Source: an uncultured Gammaproteobacteria bacterium (GTDB lineage Bacteria > Pseudomonadota > Gammaproteobacteria > UBA6429 > Thiohalophilaceae). Taken from it: a stretch of DNA of 64,000 bases. Shown one piece after another: positions 6,364 through 14,616 of this stretch; position 1 is the first letter of the stretch, and every line of letters starts with the position of its first letter. The position numbers were made by a program, and so were the translations under genes. Under the pieces are notes generated by a model. That model was not told where the DNA came from. It searched no databases and saw only the letters and a program-made list of their open reading frames with translations. The stretch lies in assembly GCA_913064945.1 (NCBI GenBank), contig CAJYAN010000012.1, positions 58,640 through 122,639 of the forward strand, written 5' to 3'.

Positions 6364-8328
6364 TTAAATCACCCGCTCATTTCCACCATCGATGGGCACC
6401 TGTGTACCGGTTGTCTTATCAAAAGCACTGCCACAGATAGTCGTAATCAATTCAGCGACATCACGACTTGTAATCTCAGTCTTTAAGACATTCTTGGTTT
6501 TATATGCTTCCACCGTCAGACCATAGTGTTTGGCGCGGCTTTGTAATACTTCATCGCTCCAGATACCGGTATCGAACACCGCGTCGGGGTGTACACTATT
6601 AATGCGGATGTTATCGCCGCCCCACTCCAGCGCCGCGATGCGCGCTAACTGATTTAATGCGGCCTTAGAAGCAGAGTAGGCTGCTGCACCGGGACCCGGC
6701 GCAGGGACATTTTTCGAGCCAACAACAGCGACACGACCACCTTTTGCTGCCTGCTGTAATAGAGCATAACTCTCACGTAATAACGTCAGGTTGGCATCGA
6801 GGTTGATTTGCATGACCTTACGCCACAGTCCATCATCCAGTTCGGCAATTCTACTACCGCCGGGAAACATACCGGCATTCAATACCAGCATGTCAATACC
6901 GCCAAAGGTCTTTACGCCCTCATCCAATAGCGACAAAATATTAGCACTATCACTGACGTCACAGATGATACCTTTATAGGCCCTGTTATATTCATGCATG
7001 TTTTCAATCACAGGATCGATATCACAGCCAATCACTGCGGCGCCCATGCTCAGAAACCTTGCCACGCAAGCCTTGCCGATACCCGAGGCCGCCCCGGTGA
7101 TTAACACGATCTCGCCGCTAAACTCCGGCGCCTTGCCACCACTCTTTAGCTTGGCCTGCTCCAGGTCCCAGTATTCCACTTCGTAAATATCACCGGCGGG
7201 CAGGGCACGATAACCACCATTCAATTCAGCCCGTTCAATCACATCCATACTGTAACGGTAGATGTCTTCGACTATCGCCGCCGCCTTTGCGTTGTCACCA
7301 ACCGTCATCATGCCCATGTTTTTCTCTAAAACTATGCGCGGTGCCGGGTCGAGCATGACCTGGCCGGACTGCTGATTATGTTCGAAATAGGTTTGATAAG
7401 CCTTGGTATAGGTATCCAGGTCATCACCTAACATGGGCAGGCGCTTGGTGCGGATGACATGGTCAGGTGTCAGCGGTCCCTGTTGTGAAATGCTGTCGAG
7501 ATCAACTCGACCTACAAACTGCATAACACGCTTATCGTTGTGTACAGGACAGATCATCGGCTTACCAGCGGCGTTTGATATTTTCTTTCTTAGTTTTGCG
7601 ATGTGATGACGATCAATGCTTCCAGGTATAAATTCACGATCCGGTAGATCCCACGCCTTGTTAGCTTTTAAATACTGCTCGGCTTTGTCGACCAGGCTAA
7701 TCATGCGTTCATAAGATTCTCTGGCCGTGGCACCAAATGAAAATACGCCGTGGTTTAATAGAATCATGCCGATGGTGTTGGCATTGACCTGTTCATCATA
7801 AGCGCGCTTACAGGCGCCGGACAGGACAAAACCTGGCATGACATAAGGCACAATGACCACACTGTCCGCGTAAATTTGTTTGATCTTTTCCGCACCGCCG
7901 ACACTATTGGTAATAGTCAGCACGGCATTGGCATGTGTGTGGTCGACGTATTTATAGGGAAGTATGGCGTGCAGGATGGCCTCGACCGACGGGGTTGGTG
8001 CCGCCGCATTGGTCATATGCGTCTTCAACTCATTGACCATTTGCGGGTCCGATAATTCAGGCAAATTGGCCAGCCGCGCCACATAGTCTAGTTGCACCGG
8101 GGCAAATCCAGCCGCTTCAATATTAATCAGGTCCCAGCCACTGCCTTTGACATAGAGGATATCTACCTCTTCGTCAAAAATATTTTTTTCGCTGACTTTT
8201 ACTGAAGTGTTACCACCGCCATGCAATACCAAGGTTGGCTCGCGTCCTAGCAGGCGCGAAGTATAGACTCGTTGCTCCAGGTCGGTTGGATATTGGGCGG
8301 CTTCGTTTTCAGTCCACAGGCTTTTCAT
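6364..8328 (-). CDS. Bifunctional class II aldolase / short-chain dehydrogenase
   Basis: The 654-residue protein joins two enzymes. Residues ~1-390 are a class II aldolase/adducin domain with the metal-binding HTHANAV region near 131-137 and a later NHGVFSFG His. Residues ~405-654 are a short-chain dehydrogenase with the NAD-binding TGAASGIG motif and a YSASK catalytic pair. The architecture is that of the RhaD/RhaW-like (Bacillus YuxG-like) fusions that cleave a ketose-1-phosphate and oxidise the resulting lactaldehyde-type product. No sugar kinase or isomerase lies nearby, so the substrate is uncertain. The gene stands alone. Confidence 0.9.
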   Translation of the reverse strand: MKSLWTENEAAQYPTDLEQRVYTSRLLGREPTLVLHGGGNTSVKVSEKNIFDEEVDILYVKGSGWDLINIEAAGFAPVQLDYVARLANLPELSDPQMVNELKTHMTNAAAPTPSVEAILHAILPYKYVDHTHANAVLTITNSVGGAEKIKQIYADSVVIVPYVMPGFVLSGACKRAYDEQVNANTIGMILLNHGVFSFGATARESYERMISLVDKAEQYLKANKAWDLPDREFIPGSIDRHHIAKLRKKISNAAGKPMICPVHNDKRVMQFVGRVDLDSISQQGPLTPDHVIRTKRLPMLGDDLDTYTKAYQTYFEHNQQSGQVMLDPAPRIVLEKNMGMMTVGDNAKAAAIVEDIYRYSMDVIERAELNGGYRALPAGDIYEVEYWDLEQAKLKSGGKAPEFSGEIVLITGAASGIGKACVARFLSMGAAVIGCDIDPVIENMHEYNRAYKGIICDVSDSANILSLLDEGVKTFGGIDMLVLNAGMFPGGSRIAELDDGLWRKVMQINLDANLTLLRESYALLQQAAKGGRVAVVGSKNVPAPGPGAAAYSASKAALNQLARIAALEWGGDNIRINSVHPDAVFDTGIWSDEVLQSRAKHYGLTVEAYKTKNVLKTEITSRDVAELITTICGSAFDKTTGTQVPIDGGNERVI

Positions 8329-8432
8329 GCAGTTCTCTCGTTCAATTCGGGTTTTGGGCTGACAAGGCGGATTTTATCTTGTTATGCTTACGCCATTAGC
8401 GAAATAGCAAGATTAACATTATTGTGAGAACC

Positions 8433-8834
8433 ATGGCAGAGACAGACAATATCCCCGACATTCACATGGACCCTGATGGGCTCTATCGTGAGGAGACCGT
8501 CACCGATCAAAAAATCGGTACCATTCGCGTTATGACCCCTATCACCGCCGATGGCACAACCGATGAGACACGCTCGATATTATATATAGGGCAAAGCCAG
8601 ATGATGACACCGGCAGGTGCGCTGCCACTCAACTTCGAAATTCCAGCGGACAACCTCAAAGCGGCGGTGGAAAACTTCGGCGAACATGCCAAACAGGCTA
8701 TGGAAGAGACTGTCGAAAAACTCAGGGAAATGCAACGGCAACAGGCATCGCAGATCGTTGTGCCCGGTGCTGGTGGTGGCATGGGAGGTCTCGGTGGCGC
8801 GGGCGGCCCACCGGGCGGCAAGATCCAGCTGTAA
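8433..8834 (+). CDS. Conserved-looking cytoplasmic protein of unknown function
   Basis: This 133-residue protein starts at the ATG at 8433; an in-frame GTG at 8424 would add three residues. It has a beta-rich N-terminal half (IGTIRVMTPITADGT, SILYIGQSQMMTPAG) and a charged helix (~residues 75-105). The C-terminal tail is Gly-rich and flexible (GAGGGMGGLGGAGGPPGG). It has no signal peptide or membrane segment, and I do not recognise a named family. Its stop codon abuts the stop codon of the convergent DUF1223 gene. Confidence 0.75.
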   Translation: MAETDNIPDIHMDPDGLYREETVTDQKIGTIRVMTPITADGTTDETRSILYIGQSQMMTPAGALPLNFEIPADNLKAAVENFGEHAKQAMEETVEKLREMQRQQASQIVVPGAGGGMGGLGGAGGPPGGKIQL

Positions 8835-9566
8835 TCACTCGGCAGGCTGCAGCATTCCCCCGACGGCCTGTAGCGGGGTTGGATCACTTCCCTGACTGAG
8901 CCACACGACAATGGCATGTTGCCTTGCCTCCACGATTGGCGCTGGCATGTCTATATTAAACACCCTGCCTTGCAAGGGCTGTTGTGCATAGCCAAGCACG
9001 ACAAACTCGTGTGACGTCGTGGTACCGGCACGCTCACCGCGTTCGATCTTCGTCTTTAAGTCCATACCCAGTAGCGCTACATTCACCTTCAGACTTTTTT
9101 TTTGCGACACCGGCACATACTCCCCGCTTATCTGCCGATTTTTGACGCGAATCGATAGCTCGCCCGCGTCGACCCTCTGCAATGGCGGTGTCCCACGGGA
9201 AAATCTTCGCCGCCACTCACGGCCATCGACAAAAAAACCGGGTGTGTAGATCGTCGCCATATGTCCCAGCCTGGCGTATTGGCGCTGGCGATCACTGAAT
9301 ACTGCCGAGGAGAACCGATCCCGCCAGCCCAGGTAATTCCAGTAGTCCACATGAAACGCCATGGGGATAAAGTCTTTCCACAGGCGGGGGCTTTGTCGCA
9401 GGCTATTTAAAAACTTTTCCGCAGGCGGGCAGCTACTACAGCCTTCCGAGGTATATAATTCCAGCATACTCACACGGCTCGGGCCACTGCTAAACGTCAG
9501 CGGTTCTGCCCGTGTGCCCAAACTGATGGTACCGAAGATTATTAACATCAACAATTTACTATACAT
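8835..9566 (-). CDS. DUF1223 secreted thioredoxin-fold protein
   Basis: The 243-residue protein has an N-terminal signal peptide (about residues 1-20, cleaved near TRA-EP). The DUF1223 start is VSMLELYTSEGCSSCPPAEK, whose Cys43-x-x-Cys46 pair sits in a thioredoxin-like position. Later HVDYWNYLGWRDRF and FVDGREWR motifs also fit the family. It probably acts in the periplasm, maybe in redox or thiol chemistry, but no function is established. It is convergent with the unknown gene at 8433-8834, with no gap between the stop codons, and divergent from uup. Confidence 0.85.
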   Translation of the reverse strand: MYSKLLMLIIFGTISLGTRAEPLTFSSGPSRVSMLELYTSEGCSSCPPAEKFLNSLRQSPRLWKDFIPMAFHVDYWNYLGWRDRFSSAVFSDRQRQYARLGHMATIYTPGFFVDGREWRRRFSRGTPPLQRVDAGELSIRVKNRQISGEYVPVSQKKSLKVNVALLGMDLKTKIERGERAGTTTSHEFVVLGYAQQPLQGRVFNIDMPAPIVEARQHAIVVWLSQGSDPTPLQAVGGMLQPAE

Positions 9567-9619
9567 GTCTGACTCCTGTGCGCGTAAACTAGCGCCTCTT
9601 TGACTTTACTGATAAGCAC

Positions 9620-11515
9620 ATGCCCCTACTCACACTCAATCAGGTTTCTCTGGCCTATGGCCACCACCCACTTCTCGACAAGGTCAACCTGACGGTCGAT
9701 AAGGGTGAACGTATCTGTCTGGTCGGGCGTAACGGCACCGGTAAATCCACCCTGTTTCGCGTCATCACAGGCGAGGCAACCCCCGACGAAGGGGAGGTCT
9801 GGCGCCCGGACACCCTGCGCATTTCGTATTTGCAACAGGACGTGCCGCCGGATTCGAAGCTCACTATTTATGAAGTCGTCGCCTCCGGGCTCGGCGAGGT
9901 CGGCCTGCTACTGAGCCAGTATCACCAGGCGATCTCACATTTTGATCACAATGATGAGAAAGCTTTACACCACCTCTCGACACTGCAACAAAAAATCGAG
10001 GCGGTCGATGGCTGGAATACCAATCAAAAAGTCGACACGGCCTTAAGCCGCCTGGAGCTGGAAGCCGATAAACTGCTTGGCAGCTGCTCCGGGGGAATGC
10101 GTCGCCGGGTCATGCTGGCACAGGCCCTGGTCAGCGAGCCCGACCTGCTGCTACTAGATGAGCCCACCAACCATATGGACATCGCCGCCATTAAATGGAT
10201 GGAAGACTTTCTGCTCACCTATCAGGGGGCCCTGGTCTTTATTACCCATGACCGGACCTTTTTGCGTCGCCTGGCGACCCGCATTATTGAGCTTGACCGT
10301 GGTCAGCTCATCTCCTTCCCGGGTAACTTTGATCAATACCTGGTGAAAAAAGACGAGCTGCTGGAGATCGAGTCCCGCGCCAATGCCAAGTTCGATAAAA
10401 AACTCTCCGAGCATGAGGTCTGGATCCGTCAGGGCGTCAAGGCCCGCCGCACCCGTAATGAAGGCAAGGTACGTCGGCTCATTGAAATGCGCCAGGAACA
10501 TGCGCGCCGCATTGGCACGCAGGGCAAGGTTCAACTCATGGCGGACTCGGGCGAACAGTCCGGCAAACTGGTCGTGGATTTACGCCACGTCCATTTCAGT
10601 TATAACGAGCACACGATCATTGATGATTTTTCCACGCGCATTATGCGTGGTGATCGCATTGGTATCATCGGTGCCAACGGTTCCGGTAAGAGTACCCTGT
10701 TAAAGATTATTCTCGGCGATCTAACACCCAATAGTGGCGAAGTCATTATGGGTACGAAATTACAACTGGCCTATTTTGATCAGCACCGAAGCGACCTGGA
10801 TATGGAAAAATCGGTGCGTGAAAATGTCAGCCCCGGCCGCGACTATGTTGAACTGAATGGCAAATCGCGCCACGTCATTAGCTATTTACGGGACTTTTTA
10901 TTTCCCCCCGAACGCCTGGATGCGCCGGTCAAGATTTTATCCGGTGGTGAGCGCAACCGCCTGCTATTAGCCAAGATCTTTTTACAGCCGGCCAATATGC
11001 TGGTACTCGATGAACCGACCAATGACCTTGATGTCGACACCCTGGAGCTACTGGAAGAATTATTGAGTGATTACAACGGCACCTTGCTGCTCGTCAGTCA
11101 TGACCGGAGCTTTCTCGACAATGTTGTTACCAGCACCATTGTCTTTGAAGGTAATAGCAACATTGATGAGTATGTCGGCGGTTATCAGGACTATCTGCGC
11201 CAACGGAAGTCTCCACCGGATTTTGATAATAAGGCCGGGGCAGCAAACCCGCCAACCACCACAGCAGGCGCAGAAGCGAGCACTGTCACCAAACGCAAGC
11301 TCAGCTATAAAGAGACACAGGAGTTAGAAACGCTACCGGTCAAAATCGAACAACTCGAAACAGAGCAACAACAGATCGAGGCGCAAATCGCGCAGAGTGA
11401 ATTTTACCAGCAGGACCCGCAGGCCATCACCACGATCATGTCCCGCCTGGAGGTCATTCATCAGGAACTTTTACAGGCCTATGCCCGCTGGGAAAAGCTC
11501 GACGCCCTGTGCTGA
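9620..11515 (+). CDS. uup: ABC-F ATPase Uup
   Basis: The 631-residue protein contains two ABC ATPase domains without membrane segments. Walker A motifs are GRNGTGKST (~residue 36) and GANGSGKST (~residue 353), each with an ABC signature (SGGMRRR, SGGERNR) and an LLDEPTNHMD- or LDEPTNDLD-type Walker B. The C-terminal ~85 residues form the coiled-coil DNA-binding domain (LSYKETQELETLPVKIEQLE) that separates Uup from EttA-type ABC-F proteins. Uup affects precise transposon excision, branched DNA intermediates and ribosome function. The gene appears monocistronic and divergent from the DUF1223 gene. Confidence 0.93.
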   Translation: MPLLTLNQVSLAYGHHPLLDKVNLTVDKGERICLVGRNGTGKSTLFRVITGEATPDEGEVWRPDTLRISYLQQDVPPDSKLTIYEVVASGLGEVGLLLSQYHQAISHFDHNDEKALHHLSTLQQKIEAVDGWNTNQKVDTALSRLELEADKLLGSCSGGMRRRVMLAQALVSEPDLLLLDEPTNHMDIAAIKWMEDFLLTYQGALVFITHDRTFLRRLATRIIELDRGQLISFPGNFDQYLVKKDELLEIESRANAKFDKKLSEHEVWIRQGVKARRTRNEGKVRRLIEMRQEHARRIGTQGKVQLMADSGEQSGKLVVDLRHVHFSYNEHTIIDDFSTRIMRGDRIGIIGANGSGKSTLLKIILGDLTPNSGEVIMGTKLQLAYFDQHRSDLDMEKSVRENVSPGRDYVELNGKSRHVISYLRDFLFPPERLDAPVKILSGGERNRLLLAKIFLQPANMLVLDEPTNDLDVDTLELLEELLSDYNGTLLLVSHDRSFLDNVVTSTIVFEGNSNIDEYVGGYQDYLRQRKSPPDFDNKAGAANPPTTTAGAEASTVTKRKLSYKETQELETLPVKIEQLETEQQQIEAQIAQSEFYQQDPQAITTIMSRLEVIHQELLQAYARWEKLDALC

Positions 11516-11759
11516 ACAAACACAGGCCTGCAGCGTAGCAATGCGGCTGAGTCCTGTGGCCTTCGCCTAGCCTCATCGCCACTATGAAGCCCACGTGCCT
11601 CCACGCCTCTGCCAACATGGCTCTCATGCTTACCGCCTTTTCGGGGGTTTTACCGGCTGACAGGATATAGCGAGGTCTTTAAATCGTCATCTCGCTGCAA
11701 TCCCGCATTCATACGCCCCCTCTAGACTTGGCTCCAGTTTTGGTCACCGGAGTATGTCC

Positions 11760-11993
11760 ATGTATCAAATTCAGCTTATTGAAGTCATTGAACCGTTAGA
11801 TAGTCAATCAACTCAAACCTGGTTTCGTTACGTCATCACGAATAATGAAAACACGATTACCGGCTATCGCTGTGGTAATAAAAGAGAGGTTTATGGCTTT
11901 GCCCGTAGTTGCGTCCTGAGCCTGAATCAGAAGTACCCGCCCAGAAAACCGCGTTATGTCAATCCGGTACAAATCAATGTCAGCTATATATGA
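11760..11993 (+). CDS. Small orphan protein
   Basis: This 77-residue soluble protein begins MYQIQLIEVIEP. The ATG at 11760 is preferred over the one at 11754 because it stands 7 bases after a CCGGAG ribosome-binding site. There is no signal peptide or membrane segment. Two Cys (YRCGNKREVYG, ARSCVLSLN) and a basic Tyr-rich C-terminus (PPRKPRYVNPVQ) are its only visible features. The sequence suggests a compact beta-hairpin protein, possibly nucleic-acid binding, but I recognise no family. It lies alone between uup and a MITE-like repeat. Confidence 0.6.
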   Translation: MYQIQLIEVIEPLDSQSTQTWFRYVITNNENTITGYRCGNKREVYGFARSCVLSLNQKYPPRKPRYVNPVQINVSYI

Positions 11994-12075
11994 CAGGCCC
12001 TGACTTATCCCCACAAAATTGCGATCAAAACAATGAATGACTTAAATATCATTGTATACACAATGAAAAAAGCCC

Positions 12076-12210
12076 GTCATTGCGAAGGAGTGAAGCGCCC
12101 GAAAGGATACCCTCCGGTAACTGACGTCATCTCGGGATGCACAGAATATTCTCGCGCTTGCCACCCCACCACTAAGAAAACAGTCATTATTCGTGTTTCC
12201 TCGCAATGAC
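12076..12210. mobile_element. MITE-like element with GTCATTGCGA terminal inverted repeats
   Basis: The 135-bp segment begins GTCATTGCGAAGGAG and ends with its near reverse complement TTCCTCGCAATGAC. It has no coding capacity and occupies the gene-free gap between the two small orphan genes (11994-12416). Non-autonomous elements with GTCATTGCGAGGA-type ends are widespread in proteobacteria. The rest of the gap contains only AT-rich sequence, probably the promoter of the 57-residue gene. Confidence 0.6.
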
Positions 12211-12416
12211 CAGTGGCTAAAAATTTTGCGGGGATCCCTCAGTGACAGACCGCTCTATATCTTTCTGATGGTTTATTACAGACAGCCTTAAGGCAATTCA
12301 CAACTGTCTGTGGCTCAGGACATCGTAAACACTTCGATATGACATATTACTGTCACATTACACGCCTATATTTCAGTCTGACATAGCGAATGATTGTATA
12401 AAAAGAGGAATAACAA

Positions 12417-12590
12417 ATGGAACTCTACGTCCGAAAGTACAGTGAAGACCTTACTGTCATCCTGTCTAATAAAGGCGAGGTTGTCGGTATCTACGAGAAT
12501 ATGGCCGATGCCAAAGATGCCTATCTGGACTATATTAATTCAATGGATGGCGTTAGTTACGACGATTTTTTCGTGAATTACGCCGCCTGA
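12417..12590 (+). CDS. 57-residue acidic small protein
   Basis: An AGAGGA ribosome-binding site lies 8 bases before an ATG that opens a 57-codon frame (MELYVRKYSEDLTVILSNK to FFVNYAA). The product is acidic and soluble with a beta-beta-alpha look: two strands, then a helix (NMADAKDAYLDYINSMDG). The good ribosome-binding site and clean amino acid composition favour a real gene over the overlapping out-of-frame reading at 12394-12576. The function is unknown. Confidence 0.6.
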   Translation: MELYVRKYSEDLTVILSNKGEVVGIYENMADAKDAYLDYINSMDGVSYDDFFVNYAA

Positions 12591-12613
12591 ATCCAGTCCC
12601 CCACGCCGCTGCC

Positions 12614-13036
12614 TCAGGTCGAGAGTAGTATCGAGTCGAGACATTCTTCTGCCAACGGCTGTAATGGTATCGTACCCTGCATATGCAGGCTACCTTCATG
12701 GATCGCACCCGTTTCCATGCTAATCACCGGGCTACAGACATCACCGACAATATGCCCTCCGGCGACGATCTCAAGCTTCTGCCGCGCCTCGATATTGCCT
12801 TCAACACGCCCGGCAATCACAATTGTGTCCGCGACGAGATGTCCTATCCAGCAACCGCTCTCCATAATCACAATGATGCCTTTGATATCGCTATCGCCTT
12901 TGACCGTACCGCGTACGACGATATTCTCACCGCCACTAAACTGACCATTAATTGTCGTATTTTCTCCAATCGCTGAGGCAAACCGCATCACACTGTCCAG
13001 TGTCCGCTGATAATTATTCTTCTTGGCCATTAACAT
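12614..13036 (-). CDS. Bactofilin-family cytoskeletal protein
   Basis: This 140-residue protein has the bactofilin (polymer-forming cytoskeletal) core of short right-handed beta-helix repeats between residues ~20 and 115, with typical phrases ENTTINGQFSGGENIVVRG, VEGNIEAR and GHIVGDV. Flanking termini are short and disordered. Bactofilins self-assemble without nucleotides and organise cell-shape or envelope machinery. The ATG at 13036 follows a GAAGGG ribosome-binding site; the ATG at 13030 and GTG at 13039 are also possible. No M23 peptidase partner is adjacent. Confidence 0.88.
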   Translation of the reverse strand: MLMAKKNNYQRTLDSVMRFASAIGENTTINGQFSGGENIVVRGTVKGDSDIKGIIVIMESGCWIGHLVADTIVIAGRVEGNIEARQKLEIVAGGHIVGDVCSPVISMETGAIHEGSLHMQGTIPLQPLAEECLDSILLST

Positions 13037-13268
13037 CACCGTACCCTTCTAATTACGGAAAACATCCACACTGTTCTCTGTATCGGATAGCCGCGGGACA
13101 AATTTAATTTTTCGTCACGTAACAAGTAAAATTAACTTTTCTTACTAAGTCATTAATACTCATTAATAATTAGCTAAGGGTGACTTAATCGGCGGGTTTA
13201 ACAGTGGAAAATAATTTTATATCAGGCTGCACCAGTTGAGGGCACTCAGCACAGGCACTATCGTCAAC

Positions 13269-14588
13269 TCAGGGAATCGATAGCATCTCGACAATTTCAT
13301 GAATCTCATGTTTCGCATCCTTGATAATGCTCTGTGGGTCGATGCGATCCATATCCAGACGTTTAAACGCCGGTATCGAATTGATAGCAGGGGTGGATAA
13401 TTTTTTACCCCCAATGATTGCGCAGTGTAATTGCGACATCTGAATCAGGTCGCAGTAATCCGCTACTGCTACTTCGCGGCTCCAGTCTTCTGAATGCTGT
13501 GCAACTGTGATAAAGCTGTCCTCAAAGCCCCATTCTCTGAGCAAGTTTGCGCCGACATCATGTATACGGGTTTTTAAATTTCCAGCAAGCTCCGCCTCAT
13601 CTTCAATCAATATTTCATTGTAGTCGGCCTCGATCAGGATTGGCACGACACCGATGTCGTGTATCAAGCCGGCGAGTAGTGCCTCATCCGGATCAAAACC
13701 CTTGAGGTGTTTCGCCAGGGTGTAGGCGATGGCACCAACACGAATGCTGTGTTGATAAAACTGCTGTAGCTGACGATGTATAATCCTCGATTTTGGCGTA
13801 AAGAGATTTTTCAGCACAACACTCATAACCACAGCCCGCGTCGCATTTAGGCCAATACGTAATATGGCATCTTTTATGGATTCAGCGGTATGGGCCGTTT
13901 TATACATCGCACTATTGGCCACCTGCATAATCCGCACGGCAATGATGGGGTCAAGCTTGATGGTATCCGCAACACGTTTGATATCCGCATCGGCATCCTG
14001 CAGAATTTTATAAATCCGCATGGCCGTCTCCGGCATACTGGGTAGGTCAACCTCTGCAGGGGTAAAGTCAAGTTTCCTTTTTCTGGTCTCAGCAGACGTA
14101 TCTTTTACATGCATGTACTCTGAGACTTCAATACCGCTATTTTCTGGTGGCGCGATTTTGGCATAGCGATCAAACGTGGCCTCATCAATCGAGAGTAGCT
14201 CAACCGTAGATTGGCACTGCCCCAGTAAACCATGTGTCCGCACGCGAAACACGGGTAACAAGGCACGATCGCTACCGGCTTCAACCTGCTGCAAGACTTT
14301 ATTGTCGAGACTGAGTGTTATACGGCCACTCACAAGATACAGTCGCTGCCCGGCATAACTCTCTGCCCGCAGTACACTTCCGGCAGCAAAACTTTCGGTA
14401 CGGCTATGCTGCGCCAGGTCGATTAAGGCAACATCGCCAATGCCCGCTAACACTTGAAGACCAAGGAGCCTTTCGAGGATTTTTATATCGCTACCGGCTG
14501 TCGTCATCTTTGCCTCACTGAGCCTGGGCATACGTATTAAACGACCTGAGCTGATCTTGCAGACGACATCCTGCAAAAATTTGGACAT
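13269..14588 (-). CDS. Cyclic nucleotide-binding-like plus HDOD domain protein
   Basis: The 439-residue protein has an N-terminal cNMP-binding-like beta-barrel (~residues 35-145; ESFAAGSVLRAESYAGQRLYLVSGRITL). It is followed by an HDOD domain (~165-370; LPSMPETAMRIYKILQDADADI, LLAGLIHDIGVV). HDOD proteins are non-catalytic HD relatives that act as signalling adaptors; the cNMP-like barrel suggests ligand-controlled signalling, though binding is not shown. A second HDOD protein is encoded at 32038-34080. The gene lies 28 bp upstream of the metH stop region on the same strand but is probably transcribed separately, since the metH stop precedes its own start region. Confidence 0.88.
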   Translation of the reverse strand: MSKFLQDVVCKISSGRLIRMPRLSEAKMTTAGSDIKILERLLGLQVLAGIGDVALIDLAQHSRTESFAAGSVLRAESYAGQRLYLVSGRITLSLDNKVLQQVEAGSDRALLPVFRVRTHGLLGQCQSTVELLSIDEATFDRYAKIAPPENSGIEVSEYMHVKDTSAETRKRKLDFTPAEVDLPSMPETAMRIYKILQDADADIKRVADTIKLDPIIAVRIMQVANSAMYKTAHTAESIKDAILRIGLNATRAVVMSVVLKNLFTPKSRIIHRQLQQFYQHSIRVGAIAYTLAKHLKGFDPDEALLAGLIHDIGVVPILIEADYNEILIEDEAELAGNLKTRIHDVGANLLREWGFEDSFITVAQHSEDWSREVAVADYCDLIQMSQLHCAIIGGKKLSTPAINSIPAFKRLDMDRIDPQSIIKDAKHEIHEIVEMLSIP

Positions 14589-14616
14589 CAGTCATTGGCT
14601 CAGTCAACGACAGCCC

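Noticed and set aside
12394..12576. 60-codon frame overlapping the 57-residue gene
   Set aside because: It is out of frame with the well-placed ribosome-binding site and gives a less protein-like Trp/Ser/Lys-rich sequence.
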